Below are positions 8,237 through 15,982 of a stretch of 23,635 nucleotides of DNA, piece after piece; the first letter of the stretch is position 1; each line of letters starts with the position of its first letter. The stretch lies in the NCBI GenBank assembly GCA_947631375.1, contig CANRLD010000005.1, positions 1 to 23,635 on the forward strand. Reading direction: 5' to 3'. The notes under the pieces were generated by a model. It made no database searches and was not told the origin of the DNA. It saw only the letters and a program-made list of their open reading frames with translations. The position numbers and the translations under genes are program-made. The stretch comes from an uncultured Methylophaga sp. GTDB lineage: Bacteria > Pseudomonadota > Gammaproteobacteria > Nitrosococcales > Methylophagaceae.

Positions 8237-9499
8237 TCAGGGTAATTTGAAGCCGGAAACTGACTTACGCAGTTCGTTTGTCAATTCGAGCAAGCGCCCG
8301 ATAGCCGCGGCACTTTCGTTAGTCCCTGTTGAGGTTTGCATGGTGATTTCCTGAATAACACTCATGCTTTCAGAAGTACTGATTGCAGCAGTCGCCTGTT
8401 GTTTGGCGTTACTGGAAATATTGTTAATTAATTCGGCCAGTTGCTGGGAAACGGCTTCAATCTGTTCCAGCGAGGCCCCCGCATCTTGTGACAAACGGGC
8501 ACCTGATACCACTTCGGCGGTGCTTTGCTCCATTGAGCTGATCGCTTCACTGGTGTCACTTTGAATGGTACGAACCAAGGCATCAATTTGTCTGGTGGCG
8601 CTACTGGAGCGTTCTGCAAGACGCTGAATCTCGTCGGCAACAACGGCAAAACCGCGACCTGCTTCACCTGCCATCGCAGCTTGGATGGCGGCATTTAACG
8701 ACAGAATATTGGTTTGTTCGGCGATATCGTTGATAAGTTCAACAATTTCTCCGATTTGTTGCGAACTTTCTCCCAGTCGCTTCATGCGTTTGGAGGTTTC
8801 CTGAATTTGTTCACGGATGGTATCCATTCCGTGAATGGCTTTTTTCACCGCGCTATTCCCTTGTACCGCAAGGCTTACAGATTGTCGGGCAACCTCGGAA
8901 GACTGGCCGGCATTGTCGGAAACCAGCTCAATCGAAGCCGCCATCTGGGTGATCGCCGAACTCACATCAGAGATCTGCTGCGCCTGATGATCACTGGCAT
9001 CAGTCAAATGCAGTGCTGTTGCCTGGGTTTCCTGTGCTGCAGACGCAACTTGTAAGGTCGTTGAGTTGATTTGAGTAACCAGATTGCGTAAGGCATCAAT
9101 GGTGTAGTTCACCGAGTCGGCGATGGCTCCAGTAATATCTTCAGTCACGGTGGCTGAAACGGTTAAATCACCGTCTGCCAGATCGCCCATTTCATCAAGT
9201 AATCGTAAAATTGCGTCCTGATTATGACGATTTTGCAACTCCATTTCGGTCAATGTCTGTTTGATGTTCTGTAATGGTTGAATGGCCAGCAGCAGTGTAA
9301 ACAGGATCGCCAGAATAACGCTGGCCGCAGCGCCGGCCGCAGTGACCAGAGGGTCAGGATAGAGCAGTACATACTGACCGGACAATAGCAGCCAGATACC
9401 AGCTATTGCCAGCGCAGCAAACAGAATAATCAAGATGAGGTATAGCGGATTTCTGCCGCGCAACAGAGAAGAGAAAAACAGGTTACTGGTGGTATTCAT
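8237..9499 (-). CDS. pilJ: PilJ-type methyl-accepting chemotaxis protein with almost no periplasmic domain
   Basis: Inner-membrane receptor that should control ChpA through the CheW-like adaptors. The product is 420 residues, against about 680 for P. aeruginosa PilJ. Two hydrophobic helices (about 19-39 and 53-73) are separated by only about 13 residues (GQYVLLYPDPLVT), so there is no room for the usual periplasmic sensing module. A HAMP-like segment follows (about 90-140, with LADGDLTV), then a long coiled-coil signalling domain. Its hairpin tip (about 250-300, EQTNILSLNAAIQAAMAGEAGRGFAVVADE in two blocks around residue 270) is nearly identical to canonical receptors. There is no C-terminal NWETF-like tether. 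AGGA lies 8 nt before the ATG. Only 24 nt separate it from pilI, so no missing N-terminus can hide upstream. The symbol rests on both operon position and sequence. Confidence 0.88.
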   Translation of the reverse strand: MNTTSNLFFSSLLRGRNPLYLILIILFAALAIAGIWLLLSGQYVLLYPDPLVTAAGAAASVILAILFTLLLAIQPLQNIKQTLTEMELQNRHNQDAILRLLDEMGDLADGDLTVSATVTEDITGAIADSVNYTIDALRNLVTQINSTTLQVASAAQETQATALHLTDASDHQAQQISDVSSAITQMAASIELVSDNAGQSSEVARQSVSLAVQGNSAVKKAIHGMDTIREQIQETSKRMKRLGESSQQIGEIVELINDIAEQTNILSLNAAIQAAMAGEAGRGFAVVADEIQRLAERSSSATRQIDALVRTIQSDTSEAISSMEQSTAEVVSGARLSQDAGASLEQIEAVSQQLAELINNISSNAKQQATAAISTSESMSVIQEITMQTSTGTNESAAAIGRLLELTNELRKSVSGFKLP

Positions 9500-9523
9500 A
9501 AGGTTGATCCTGAAAGAGTAACG

Positions 9524-10072
9524 TTAAACGGCTGCGTTTAAAAATTTGGGGTCTTCGGCCAGCTTCAGCAGGCTGAAGACATGCCAGTCACTGTTTTGCT
9601 GATAAAGTCGCCCTTGCAGGTAGGGCTGAAGATGCGGTAGCTGGGTACTGTCGATCGGTTCCGGCTGATGCTGAAAATGTTTCAGTCCATAGACCTCATC
9701 AACAATGAGGCCACTGAATAATTCGGGATGATTTAGTACGATAACCCGCCTACGTTTATTTGGAGGACTGTTGCTGCCCTGCAAAAACATATTCAAATCG
9801 ACCAGTGGTAATAAATCACCGCGCAGACTGGTCATACCGACCACCCAGGGCTGTGCTTTTGGTACCGGGGTGATTTGCATCGGTAAGGGAAATACTTCGC
9901 GGGATTGATCCAGTGGAATAAGCAGATTTAGCGATCCCAGTCGAAAACCGATGGCGGTCCAGGCGTTGTCGATATTGTCTTGTTGTGACAAGCCTGCAAT
10001 GCGTTGCTTACTGCGTCGCTCAATGTCCTTGAGGATGGCGATGATGGCGGCCGAGTTATTCATGATCGTCAT
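9524..10072 (-). CDS. pilI: PilI, CheW-like coupling protein
   Basis: Cytoplasmic adaptor linking PilJ to ChpA. The 182 residues are close to the size of P. aeruginosa PilI. After a helical N-terminus (about 1-30) comes a complete CheW fold: IGFRLGSLNLLIPLDQSREV, PVPKAQPWVVGMTSLRGDLLP and VDLNMFLQG. The G(M/L)xxLRGxLLPLVDL core motif of CheW/PilI proteins is obvious. The start ATG at 10072 overlaps the pilH stop in an ATGA arrangement, which indicates translational coupling. A second ATG three codons in is an alternative start. Confidence 0.92.
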   Translation of the reverse strand: MTIMNNSAAIIAILKDIERRSKQRIAGLSQQDNIDNAWTAIGFRLGSLNLLIPLDQSREVFPLPMQITPVPKAQPWVVGMTSLRGDLLPLVDLNMFLQGSNSPPNKRRRVIVLNHPELFSGLIVDEVYGLKHFQHQPEPIDSTQLPHLQPYLQGRLYQQNSDWHVFSLLKLAEDPKFLNAAV

Positions 10073-10440
10073 GCCGAGGTTTCCATCAGTTCGTTGATCT
10101 GCATCATCAACTCTTCTTCAGAAACTGGTTTGCCCAGATAGCCACGTGCACCTTGCCGCATTCCCCACATCCGATCAGTTTCCTGGTGTTTTGAGGAGAC
10201 GATAATGATTGGGATATGCATGGTCGCGCTGTCTTTTGTCAGGCGTCTGGTTGCCTGAAAACCATTCAGTCCGGGCATGACCACATCCATCAGAATAAGC
10301 TGCGGTAATAAGTCGTGCGCCATTGCGACGGCTTGTTCGCCATCTGTGGCAACAGCCACTTTATGACCGTTTTTTTCCAGTATTTTTTGTAAGACGTACA
10401 CCTCGGTTGGCGAGTCATCGGCTATCAGTACTAACGCCAT
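10069..10440 (-). CDS. pilH: PilH, single-domain response regulator
   Basis: Stand-alone CheY-like receiver, thought in P. aeruginosa to affect pilus retraction and to act as a phosphate sink. The 123 residues form one receiver domain: acidic pocket ADDS at 7-10, phospho-acceptor Asp52 in LMDVVMPG, a switch Ser in IIIVSSK (about 79-81) and a conserved Lys in GYLGKP. There is no output domain. It lies 6 nt after pilG and shares ATGA with pilI. The order pilG-pilH-pilI-pilJ is the standard one, which distinguishes it from PilG. Confidence 0.92.
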   Translation of the reverse strand: MALVLIADDSPTEVYVLQKILEKNGHKVAVATDGEQAVAMAHDLLPQLILMDVVMPGLNGFQATRRLTKDSATMHIPIIIVSSKHQETDRMWGMRQGARGYLGKPVSEEELMMQINELMETSA

Positions 10441-10446
10441 AAAAAG

Positions 10447-10860
10447 CTAAGCATCCTTGTTTTTGTCCAGCAAGTGTATCCGTATCGCGTCCAGCAAGTC
10501 ATCCCGGGTAAAGGGCTTGGTCAGATATTGCTCTGCTCCGACAACCCGACCCTTCGCCCGATCAAACAACCCATCTTCACTGGAGAGCATCACGATGGGA
10601 ATATCCCGATACTTAGGGTTGTTCTTCACTAAGGCACAGGTCTGGTATCCATCGAGTCTGGGCATCATGATGTCAATAAAAATAATATCCGGATGCTGGC
10701 TACTGATAATAGGTAACGCCTCAAAGCCATTGTCTGCAGTAAGTACTTCATAACCCACTTTCTGCAACAAGGATTCGGCACTGCGACGAATTGTCTTGCT
10801 ATCGTCGATAACCATTACCTTTATGCCTGAAAATTCTGCTAAAGTCTCGCTCGCGGTCAT
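10447..10860 (-). CDS. pilG: PilG, single-domain response regulator
   Basis: CheY-like receiver that in P. aeruginosa promotes pilus extension and raises cAMP signalling downstream of ChpA. The 137 residues show the acidic pair IDDS (19-21), phospho-acceptor Asp63 in FIDIMMPRLDG, a Ser pair in VMLSSEDG and a Lys in YLTKPF. A short N-terminal extension (about 1-12) precedes the domain, as in PilG homologues. It is the first gene of the pil-chp unit. AAGG lies 6 nt before the ATG. Upstream are 215 nt shared with the divergent gshA. I found no convincing minus-strand promoter by eye, although one should be here. Confidence 0.92.
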   Translation of the reverse strand: MTASETLAEFSGIKVMVIDDSKTIRRSAESLLQKVGYEVLTADNGFEALPIISSQHPDIIFIDIMMPRLDGYQTCALVKNNPKYRDIPIVMLSSEDGLFDRAKGRVVGAEQYLTKPFTRDDLLDAIRIHLLDKNKDA

Positions 10861-10997
10861 TATGTACCTTAACTTGACATTCTGGGTTCAAAACAGCTTT
10901 GAAGATAACCCATTTTTGATCGTCAGGCTAGTGACGGTTTTTGATGTTAAGGTTCGCTATTCCTTCATTTCTAAAGGTATGGCAGAGTATGTATGAC

Positions 10998-11027
10998 TTG
11001 AAACCTCCAATCCGTGTCCCATATCAC
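10998..11027 (+). promoter_or_regulatory. Possible sigma70 promoter for gshA
   Basis: TTGAAA (10998-11003, 5 of 6 matches to the -35 consensus) is separated by 18 nt from TATCAC (11022-11027, 4 of 6 matches to the -10 consensus). It lies about 50 nt before the gshA start codon. It is the best plus-strand candidate in the 10861-11075 intergenic region. The rest of that region is AT-rich with no further clear motif. A prediction by eye only. Confidence 0.35.
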
Positions 11028-11075
11028 ATTAATTAACCCCATCCATCTCAATTTAATCAGCCCAGAGAGCTCATC

Positions 11076-12344
11076 ATGACATCAATCGTTCCACATCTGA
11101 CTACTGCCCTGAATGGCCCATTATTGGAATTGGAGGCTCATTTGCTGGCACGACAGACGGATGTGGAATGCTGGTTACGTGAGCAATGGCAGAAAACCCC
11201 CGCACCTTTTTATGCCTCCGTGGACTTACGAAACTCGGGCTTCAAACTGGCGCCGGTAGATACCAATTTGTTTCCTGCTGGCTTTAACAATCTGAATCCG
11301 GCCTTTATGCCGTTATGTGTGCAAGCTGCCCAAAGTGCAGTTGAGCGCCTATGTCCCAAAGCCAGAAAAGTGCTGATTGTTGCCGAAAATCACACGCGGA
11401 ATCTGTTTTATCTGGAAAGTATTGAAACCTTGAGGGATATTTTTGAAAAGGCAGGGCTGGAAGCCCGAATTGGCAGCCTGCGTGACGATATCAGTGAAAC
11501 GGTGAGCATTGAGTTACCGTCAGGGAAAACCTGTGAAATTTCTCCGCTGGAGCGCCAGGGAAAGCGGGTGGCAATTGGTGATTTTTCACCGTGTCTGGTA
11601 CTGCTTAATAATGATATGTCTGGTGGCCGTCCCGCCATATTGGAAGGGCTTGAACAACAGGTTGCCCCGCCATTAAAAGCGGGTTGGTCTACCCGTAAAA
11701 AATCTGATCATTTCACCCACTACGCAATGGTTGCACATGCTTTTGCAGAGCAGATTGGCATTGATCCGTGGTTGCTCGCACCATTAACCCTGCAATGTGG
11801 TGAAGTGAACTTTATGGAGCGCAGCGGTATGGAATGCCTGGCACGTAACGTAAATACGCTATTAACCACGATTCAGAATAAATACGATCAGTATGGTATC
11901 GATAGAGAGCCGTTTATTGTGGTAAAGGCCGATTCAGGCACCTATGGCATGGGTATTATGATGGTGAAAAGTGCCGATGATGTGATGAACCTGAATCGCA
12001 AGCAGCGCACCAAAATGTCGTCAGCTAAAGAAGGACTGGTTGTCGATAATGTGCTGATTCAGGAAGGTGTTTACACCTTTGAGAAAATTGGAGAGTCGGT
12101 GGCAGAACCGGTTATTTATATGATGGACCACTTTGTTATCGGCGGTTTTTACCGTGTACATACCGGGCGGGGAATAGATGAAAATCTCAATGCGCCAGGC
12201 ATGCATTTTGAACCATTAGCATTTGCTCAATCATGTATTACACCGGATAAACTGGATAGACCTGATGCGGAACCCAATCGTTTCTATGCGTATGGTGTGA
12301 TTGCGCGACTAGCGTTACTAGCCGCAGCAAGAGAGCTGGCTTAA
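11076..12344 (+). CDS. gshA: Glutamate-cysteine ligase, Acidithiobacillus-like GshA type
   Basis: Catalyses ATP-dependent ligation of L-glutamate and L-cysteine, the first step of glutathione synthesis. The 422-residue protein resembles the GshA family described from Acidithiobacillus ferrooxidans, not E. coli GshA (518 residues). Recognisable segments are FYASVDLRNSGFKLAPVDTN with LFPAGFNNL following (about 45-72), LIVAENHTRNLFY, a central VVKADSGTYGMGI (ATP-grasp-like glycine-rich nucleotide loop, about 285-297) and VIGGFYRVHTGRG near 355-367. The ATG at 11076 is preceded by only a weak AGAGAG. It is divergent from pilG, where P. aeruginosa has gshB. No gshB follows here, because the next gene is convergent and overlaps the stop by 4 nt. 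I infer the function from family resemblance. Confidence 0.85.
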   Translation: MTSIVPHLTTALNGPLLELEAHLLARQTDVECWLREQWQKTPAPFYASVDLRNSGFKLAPVDTNLFPAGFNNLNPAFMPLCVQAAQSAVERLCPKARKVLIVAENHTRNLFYLESIETLRDIFEKAGLEARIGSLRDDISETVSIELPSGKTCEISPLERQGKRVAIGDFSPCLVLLNNDMSGGRPAILEGLEQQVAPPLKAGWSTRKKSDHFTHYAMVAHAFAEQIGIDPWLLAPLTLQCGEVNFMERSGMECLARNVNTLLTTIQNKYDQYGIDREPFIVVKADSGTYGMGIMMVKSADDVMNLNRKQRTKMSSAKEGLVVDNVLIQEGVYTFEKIGESVAEPVIYMMDHFVIGGFYRVHTGRGIDENLNAPGMHFEPLAFAQSCITPDKLDRPDAEPNRFYAYGVIARLALLAAARELA

Positions 12345-13483
12345 GCGTTATGCTCGCCTAGATAGGCAATCGTCATGGTCTGGTTATGTAACAGGCTATG
12401 ACTATCGTCCTCGCCAGAGCAGATTTCCCCGTTGGAATAAAAACCGGTAATACCGGTCTGCATGCCCAGTAAACGTTGCACCGCATATACTTCATCGGCA
12501 ACCTGGTCTCCCATAACCAGTTTACGACCTACGCAACTGACGCAGATAGCCAGTGCCTTATCGTTAATATTGACTTTTTTCAGCAGGATTTGTCGGGCCG
12601 CTTCGCTGGCACCAATAACAAGCTGATCATGGTCTGATTTTAAAAAACGCACGGTTGAACCTTCCGCGATATTGCCAGCAAAAATCATGCTGTTGTCTTT
12701 TTCATTGATCGATAATAACGTGCGGATGGCATTAATATTTTTATCGTCCATGATGGCAAACGGAAAGTTCAGTCCCGAAGCGGGAAGTTCACTTGCGTAA
12801 TAGCCGATATACATCTTGTAAAGTGGTAATGCAGGCTTATTATCCATTTCATACACCACATTTTTTACGGCTTTGGTAATACGTCTTGGCGGCCCATAAG
12901 GTTTCCAGCCGCCGAGCGCGCCGCTGGTGACAATGGCATCATTGCCATAAATACCGACAGCAATAACGATACGATCGCTGATTTGGTCATTGTTGAGTAA
13001 CAAAGTCTTGGTAAATTTGGCATCGTCGCCGGCCAGTCCGCCGGTAATTGGCGTATTGGGAAGCACTTCCTGCAAGCCCTCAACCAGCTCTGAACCATTT
13101 ACATTGAGGCCATCGCTGAGAACGAACACACCTTTTAAATCAGGTGCTGTCAGTTCACTGGCAATTTGGGCACCTAAAGCATGGGATTGCTCCATGCTGT
13201 TGACGGGTTTGCAGATAAAACGCAGCTGGCTGCGCTCCCACTGCATGGCGGTAATATGGATGCTGTCATCAAACACGCCATCGCCCGTGATTTCACCGGA
13301 AGTGGTACAACCGATAATATGTGCGTTGGGATAGCGTTTTTGTAATTGGCTGGCAAAGTTTCGCTCAGTGAAGCGGTTCACCGAGCCAAAAACCAATACC
13401 CAGTTTGCGTCACTCAATGCCGATGTCGCAGAGAGCTTATTAAAACCTGTTTTGCTAGGCAGATGTTCTTGTGCAAACTTCAT
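12341..13483 (-). CDS. Stand-alone FIST-domain protein (FIST_N plus FIST_C)
   Basis: FIST domains are predicted small-ligand sensor modules, usually fused to or encoded near signalling proteins; no biochemical function is firmly known. With the start at 13483 the protein has 380 residues. The N-terminal FIST part contains IIGCTTSGEITGDGVFDDS (about 73-91), LSDGLNVNGSELV and ITGGLAGDDAKF. The C-terminal part contains GYYASELPASGLNFPFA and ends with GFYSNGEICSG and LLHNQTMTIAYLGE, the typical FIST_C finish. There is no transmembrane segment or output domain. The frame is open up to an ATG at 13654 (437 residues). I prefer 13483 because the extra 57 residues look atypical (three Cys in the first 13) and a plausible promoter lies inside them. 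It is convergent with gshA, sharing TTAA. Confidence 0.85.
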   Translation of the reverse strand: MKFAQEHLPSKTGFNKLSATSALSDANWVLVFGSVNRFTERNFASQLQKRYPNAHIIGCTTSGEITGDGVFDDSIHITAMQWERSQLRFICKPVNSMEQSHALGAQIASELTAPDLKGVFVLSDGLNVNGSELVEGLQEVLPNTPITGGLAGDDAKFTKTLLLNNDQISDRIVIAVGIYGNDAIVTSGALGGWKPYGPPRRITKAVKNVVYEMDNKPALPLYKMYIGYYASELPASGLNFPFAIMDDKNINAIRTLLSINEKDNSMIFAGNIAEGSTVRFLKSDHDQLVIGASEAARQILLKKVNINDKALAICVSCVGRKLVMGDQVADEVYAVQRLLGMQTGITGFYSNGEICSGEDDSHSLLHNQTMTIAYLGEHNA

Positions 13484-13516
13484 TTGACTAAACTCGACAT
13501 CCTGAATGTTAAACGA

Positions 13517-13545
13517 ATCATTAGCGTCCTTGTTTACCGTGTAAA
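13517..13545 (-). promoter_or_regulatory. Possible sigma70 promoter for the FIST gene
   Basis: On the minus strand TTTACA (13540-13545, 5 of 6) is followed after 17 nt by AATGAT (13517-13522, 4 of 6). Transcription would start about 25-30 nt before the ATG at 13483, and this supports that start over the upstream ATG at 13654. Seen by eye only. Confidence 0.3.
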
Positions 13546-13690
13546 AAGTCCCGTTCGATACTACACCAGTTCGCCCAATATCGGTAATAGCTTGGGATAA
13601 AGTGTGAACTGATTTGCACAAATCTGTCGTATAACAAAGGCACCAGCGCTGCATGTCACTGGCACCTTTAAAACTGAAACAGCAGCGGTA

Positions 13691-15133
13691 TCAGCCAGCA
13701 AGTTTTTGTTTAAGAATATCGTTTACCTGACCCGGGTTAGCTTTGCCTTTTGAGGCTTTCATAACCTGGCCTACAAAGTAACCAAACAGCTGCTCTTTGC
13801 CTGCACGATATTGCTGTAATTGATCTGGATTGGCGGCAATAACATCATCAATCATTGCTTCAATTGCGCCACTGTCAGTTACCTGCTTGAGTCCCTGAGC
13901 ATCAATGATGGCATCGGCATCCGCGCCGTCACCGTTCCACAGTGCATCAAACACCTGCTTGGCAATTTTTCCGGAGATGGTGTTGTCCTGAATACGACGT
14001 AACACACTGGCCAGTTGCTCTGCATTGACCGGAGATTGCGTAATCTCCAGTCCGGCCTTGTTCAAGGCGCCGGATAACTCACCCGTTACCCAGTTGGCAC
14101 ATTGTTTGGGATCGTTATTGCCGCTGGCAGACAGCACAGCTTCAAAATAATCCGCCAGCTCACGACTGCTGGTCAGTACGTTGGCATCATATTGTGACAA
14201 GCCCAGATCATTAACAAAGCGATCGCGTTTTTCATTTGGCAGCTCCGGCAGGCTGGCACGAATCTGTTCGATCAGTCCATCGTCCAGCACTAATGGCAAC
14301 AAATCTGGATCAGGGAAGTAGCGATAGTCATTTGCCTCTTCCTTGCTGCGCATTGAGCGGGTTTCGTTGTTATCCGCATCATAAAGACGGGTTTCCTGAA
14401 TGACGCTACCGCCGGATTCAAGTACATCAATCTGCCGTTCTACTTCGATATTGATCGCCCGTTCCACATTACGGAAGGAGTTGATGTTTTTCAGCTCAGT
14501 ACGGGTGCCCAGCTTTTCCTGGCCTTTCGGCCGTACAGAAACGTTGGCATCGCAGCGGAAAGAGCCTTCCTGCATATTGCCATCGCAGATCTCCAGATAG
14601 CGGACCAGCGAATGAATTTTTTTCATATAGGCAACCGCTTCTTTCGCACTGCGCATATCCGGCTCGGACACGATTTCCAGCAACGGCGTACCGGCACGAT
14701 TCAAGTCAATACCGGTCTGACCATGGAAATCTTCATGCAAGGATTTTCCCGCATCTTCTTCAAGATGCGCACGAGTAATACCGATGATTTTTTCGCTGCC
14801 ATCTTCCAGTTCAATACTGATATGGCCTTTCCCAACTACCGGTAATTCAAACTGACTGATTTGATAGCCCTTAGGTAAGTCTGGGTAGAAGTAATTTTTA
14901 CGGGCAAACACGGAACGGTCAGCTATTTCGGCATCAATCGCCAGCCCGAACTTAATCGCCATACGCACGGCTTCTTTGTTCAATACCGGCAGTACACCGG
15001 GTAATCCCAAATCAACAGCAGATGCCTGGGAATTAGGTGCTGCGCCATAAGCCGTTGCTGCTCCGGAGAAAATTTTTGTCTTGGTTGCAAGTTGGGTGTG
15101 AATTTCTAACCCGATAACAACTTCCCATTCCAT
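13691..15133 (-). CDS. gatB: Aspartyl/glutamyl-tRNA amidotransferase subunit B
   Basis: Subunit of GatCAB, which converts Glu-tRNA(Gln) and/or Asp-tRNA(Asn) to the amidated forms; GatB holds the kinase and tRNA-binding functions. The 480 residues have family length. The N-terminal cradle domain begins WEVVIGLEIHTQLATKTKIF (3-22), followed by KNYFYPDLPKGYQISQFE, GIDLNRAGTPLLEIVSEPDM and SFRCDANVSVRPKG. The C-terminal YqeY-like tail (about 330-478) ends KANPGQVNDILKQKL. AGG lies about 10 nt before the ATG. The gene is 49 nt after a HAD phosphatase gene and is not joined to gatC or gatA, which usually lie directly upstream; they must be elsewhere in the genome if the complex is functional. No key motif appears damaged. 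Confidence 0.97.
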   Translation of the reverse strand: MEWEVVIGLEIHTQLATKTKIFSGAATAYGAAPNSQASAVDLGLPGVLPVLNKEAVRMAIKFGLAIDAEIADRSVFARKNYFYPDLPKGYQISQFELPVVGKGHISIELEDGSEKIIGITRAHLEEDAGKSLHEDFHGQTGIDLNRAGTPLLEIVSEPDMRSAKEAVAYMKKIHSLVRYLEICDGNMQEGSFRCDANVSVRPKGQEKLGTRTELKNINSFRNVERAINIEVERQIDVLESGGSVIQETRLYDADNNETRSMRSKEEANDYRYFPDPDLLPLVLDDGLIEQIRASLPELPNEKRDRFVNDLGLSQYDANVLTSSRELADYFEAVLSASGNNDPKQCANWVTGELSGALNKAGLEITQSPVNAEQLASVLRRIQDNTISGKIAKQVFDALWNGDGADADAIIDAQGLKQVTDSGAIEAMIDDVIAANPDQLQQYRAGKEQLFGYFVGQVMKASKGKANPGQVNDILKQKLAG

Positions 15134-15182
15134 AATTGACGGCCTGAATTTAAGTGATTAAAACCTCGAATTGTAGCAATTA

Positions 15183-15836
15183 TTAACGCAGACTGAGTAT
15201 TTTCCAGTTACGTTCCGCTGCAATTTGCGCCAGTTTGTCATCCGGATCGACAGCAACAGGGGTATCGACTTGCTCCAGCAGGGGCAGATCGTTGTGTGAG
15301 TCACTATAGAAATAGCTGCCTTCGAGTGTGTGTTGCTGCTCAGCCAGCCAGTCGGTCAGTCGTATGACTTTGCCATGTTGAAAAGAGGGAACACCAGCAA
15401 CTTCACCGGTATAACGTCCGTTGTGTATTTCCGGCTCGGTCGCGATCAGATGTTCAATTTCCAGCATTTCGGCAATTGGCGTGGTTAAAAAACTGTTGGT
15501 TGCGGTGATGATTAACAGCGTATCGCCTTGCTGGCGATGTTGTTCAACCAGCTCTCGACCTTTGGGCAAAATGATCGGTAAAATTTTCTGTTGCAGATAC
15601 TCTGCTCTCCAGTTCAGCAAGTCCTGCATGCTGTTTTGTGCTAGCGGTTCAAAGGCAAACCGTAGAAAAGCATCGTTATCGAGGCAGCCGGATTGGTAAT
15701 CCTGATAGAACGCCAGATTAGTCTCATGATAGTGGTGTGGATCAACGATGTTATTTTCCGCCAGATAGCGTCCCCACAAATAATCACTATCGCCACCGAG
15801 TAAAGTATTATCCAAATCGAATATTGCTAAAGCCAT
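15183..15836 (-). CDS. HAD-IB family phosphatase (SerB-like)
   Basis: Cytoplasmic phosphatase of the HAD superfamily, subfamily IB, related to phosphoserine phosphatases. The 217 residues carry all four motifs: DLDNT at 7-11 (nucleophile Asp7, acid/base Asp9), Thr111 in LIITATN, Lys156 in QHGKV, and SDSHNDLPLL at 178-187 (Asp179, Asp183). The helical cap insert lies about 15-85. The substrate cannot be read from the sequence. Phosphoserine is possible; similar HAD-IB proteins in pseudomonads lie next to rppH, and some relatives have been proposed as histidinol-phosphatases. It is divergent from rppH across 146 nt. A minus-strand TACAAT (15869-15874) is a possible -10 box without a good -35. 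It is probably co-transcribed with gatB. Confidence 0.88.
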   Translation of the reverse strand: MALAIFDLDNTLLGGDSDYLWGRYLAENNIVDPHHYHETNLAFYQDYQSGCLDNDAFLRFAFEPLAQNSMQDLLNWRAEYLQQKILPIILPKGRELVEQHRQQGDTLLIITATNSFLTTPIAEMLEIEHLIATEPEIHNGRYTGEVAGVPSFQHGKVIRLTDWLAEQQHTLEGSYFYSDSHNDLPLLEQVDTPVAVDPDDKLAQIAAERNWKILSLR

Positions 15837-15982
15837 TATTATTGGTCATCCTGATTAAACGAACGCGTATTGTAAGACAAAATGCGTTGCATCCTCAGGT
15901 CTCATTCACTAATCTAAAGTTAATTTACAATTATTGTACCGGCGACCATAGCTTACCGTTGTCCCCGGTGAGAGATTGAACC

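Noticed and set aside
10874..10909. TTGACA at 10874-10879 as a strong plus-strand promoter
   Set aside because: The nearest -10-like sequence (GATAAC, 10904-10909) is 24 nt away, too far for sigma70, and the position is very far from gshA.
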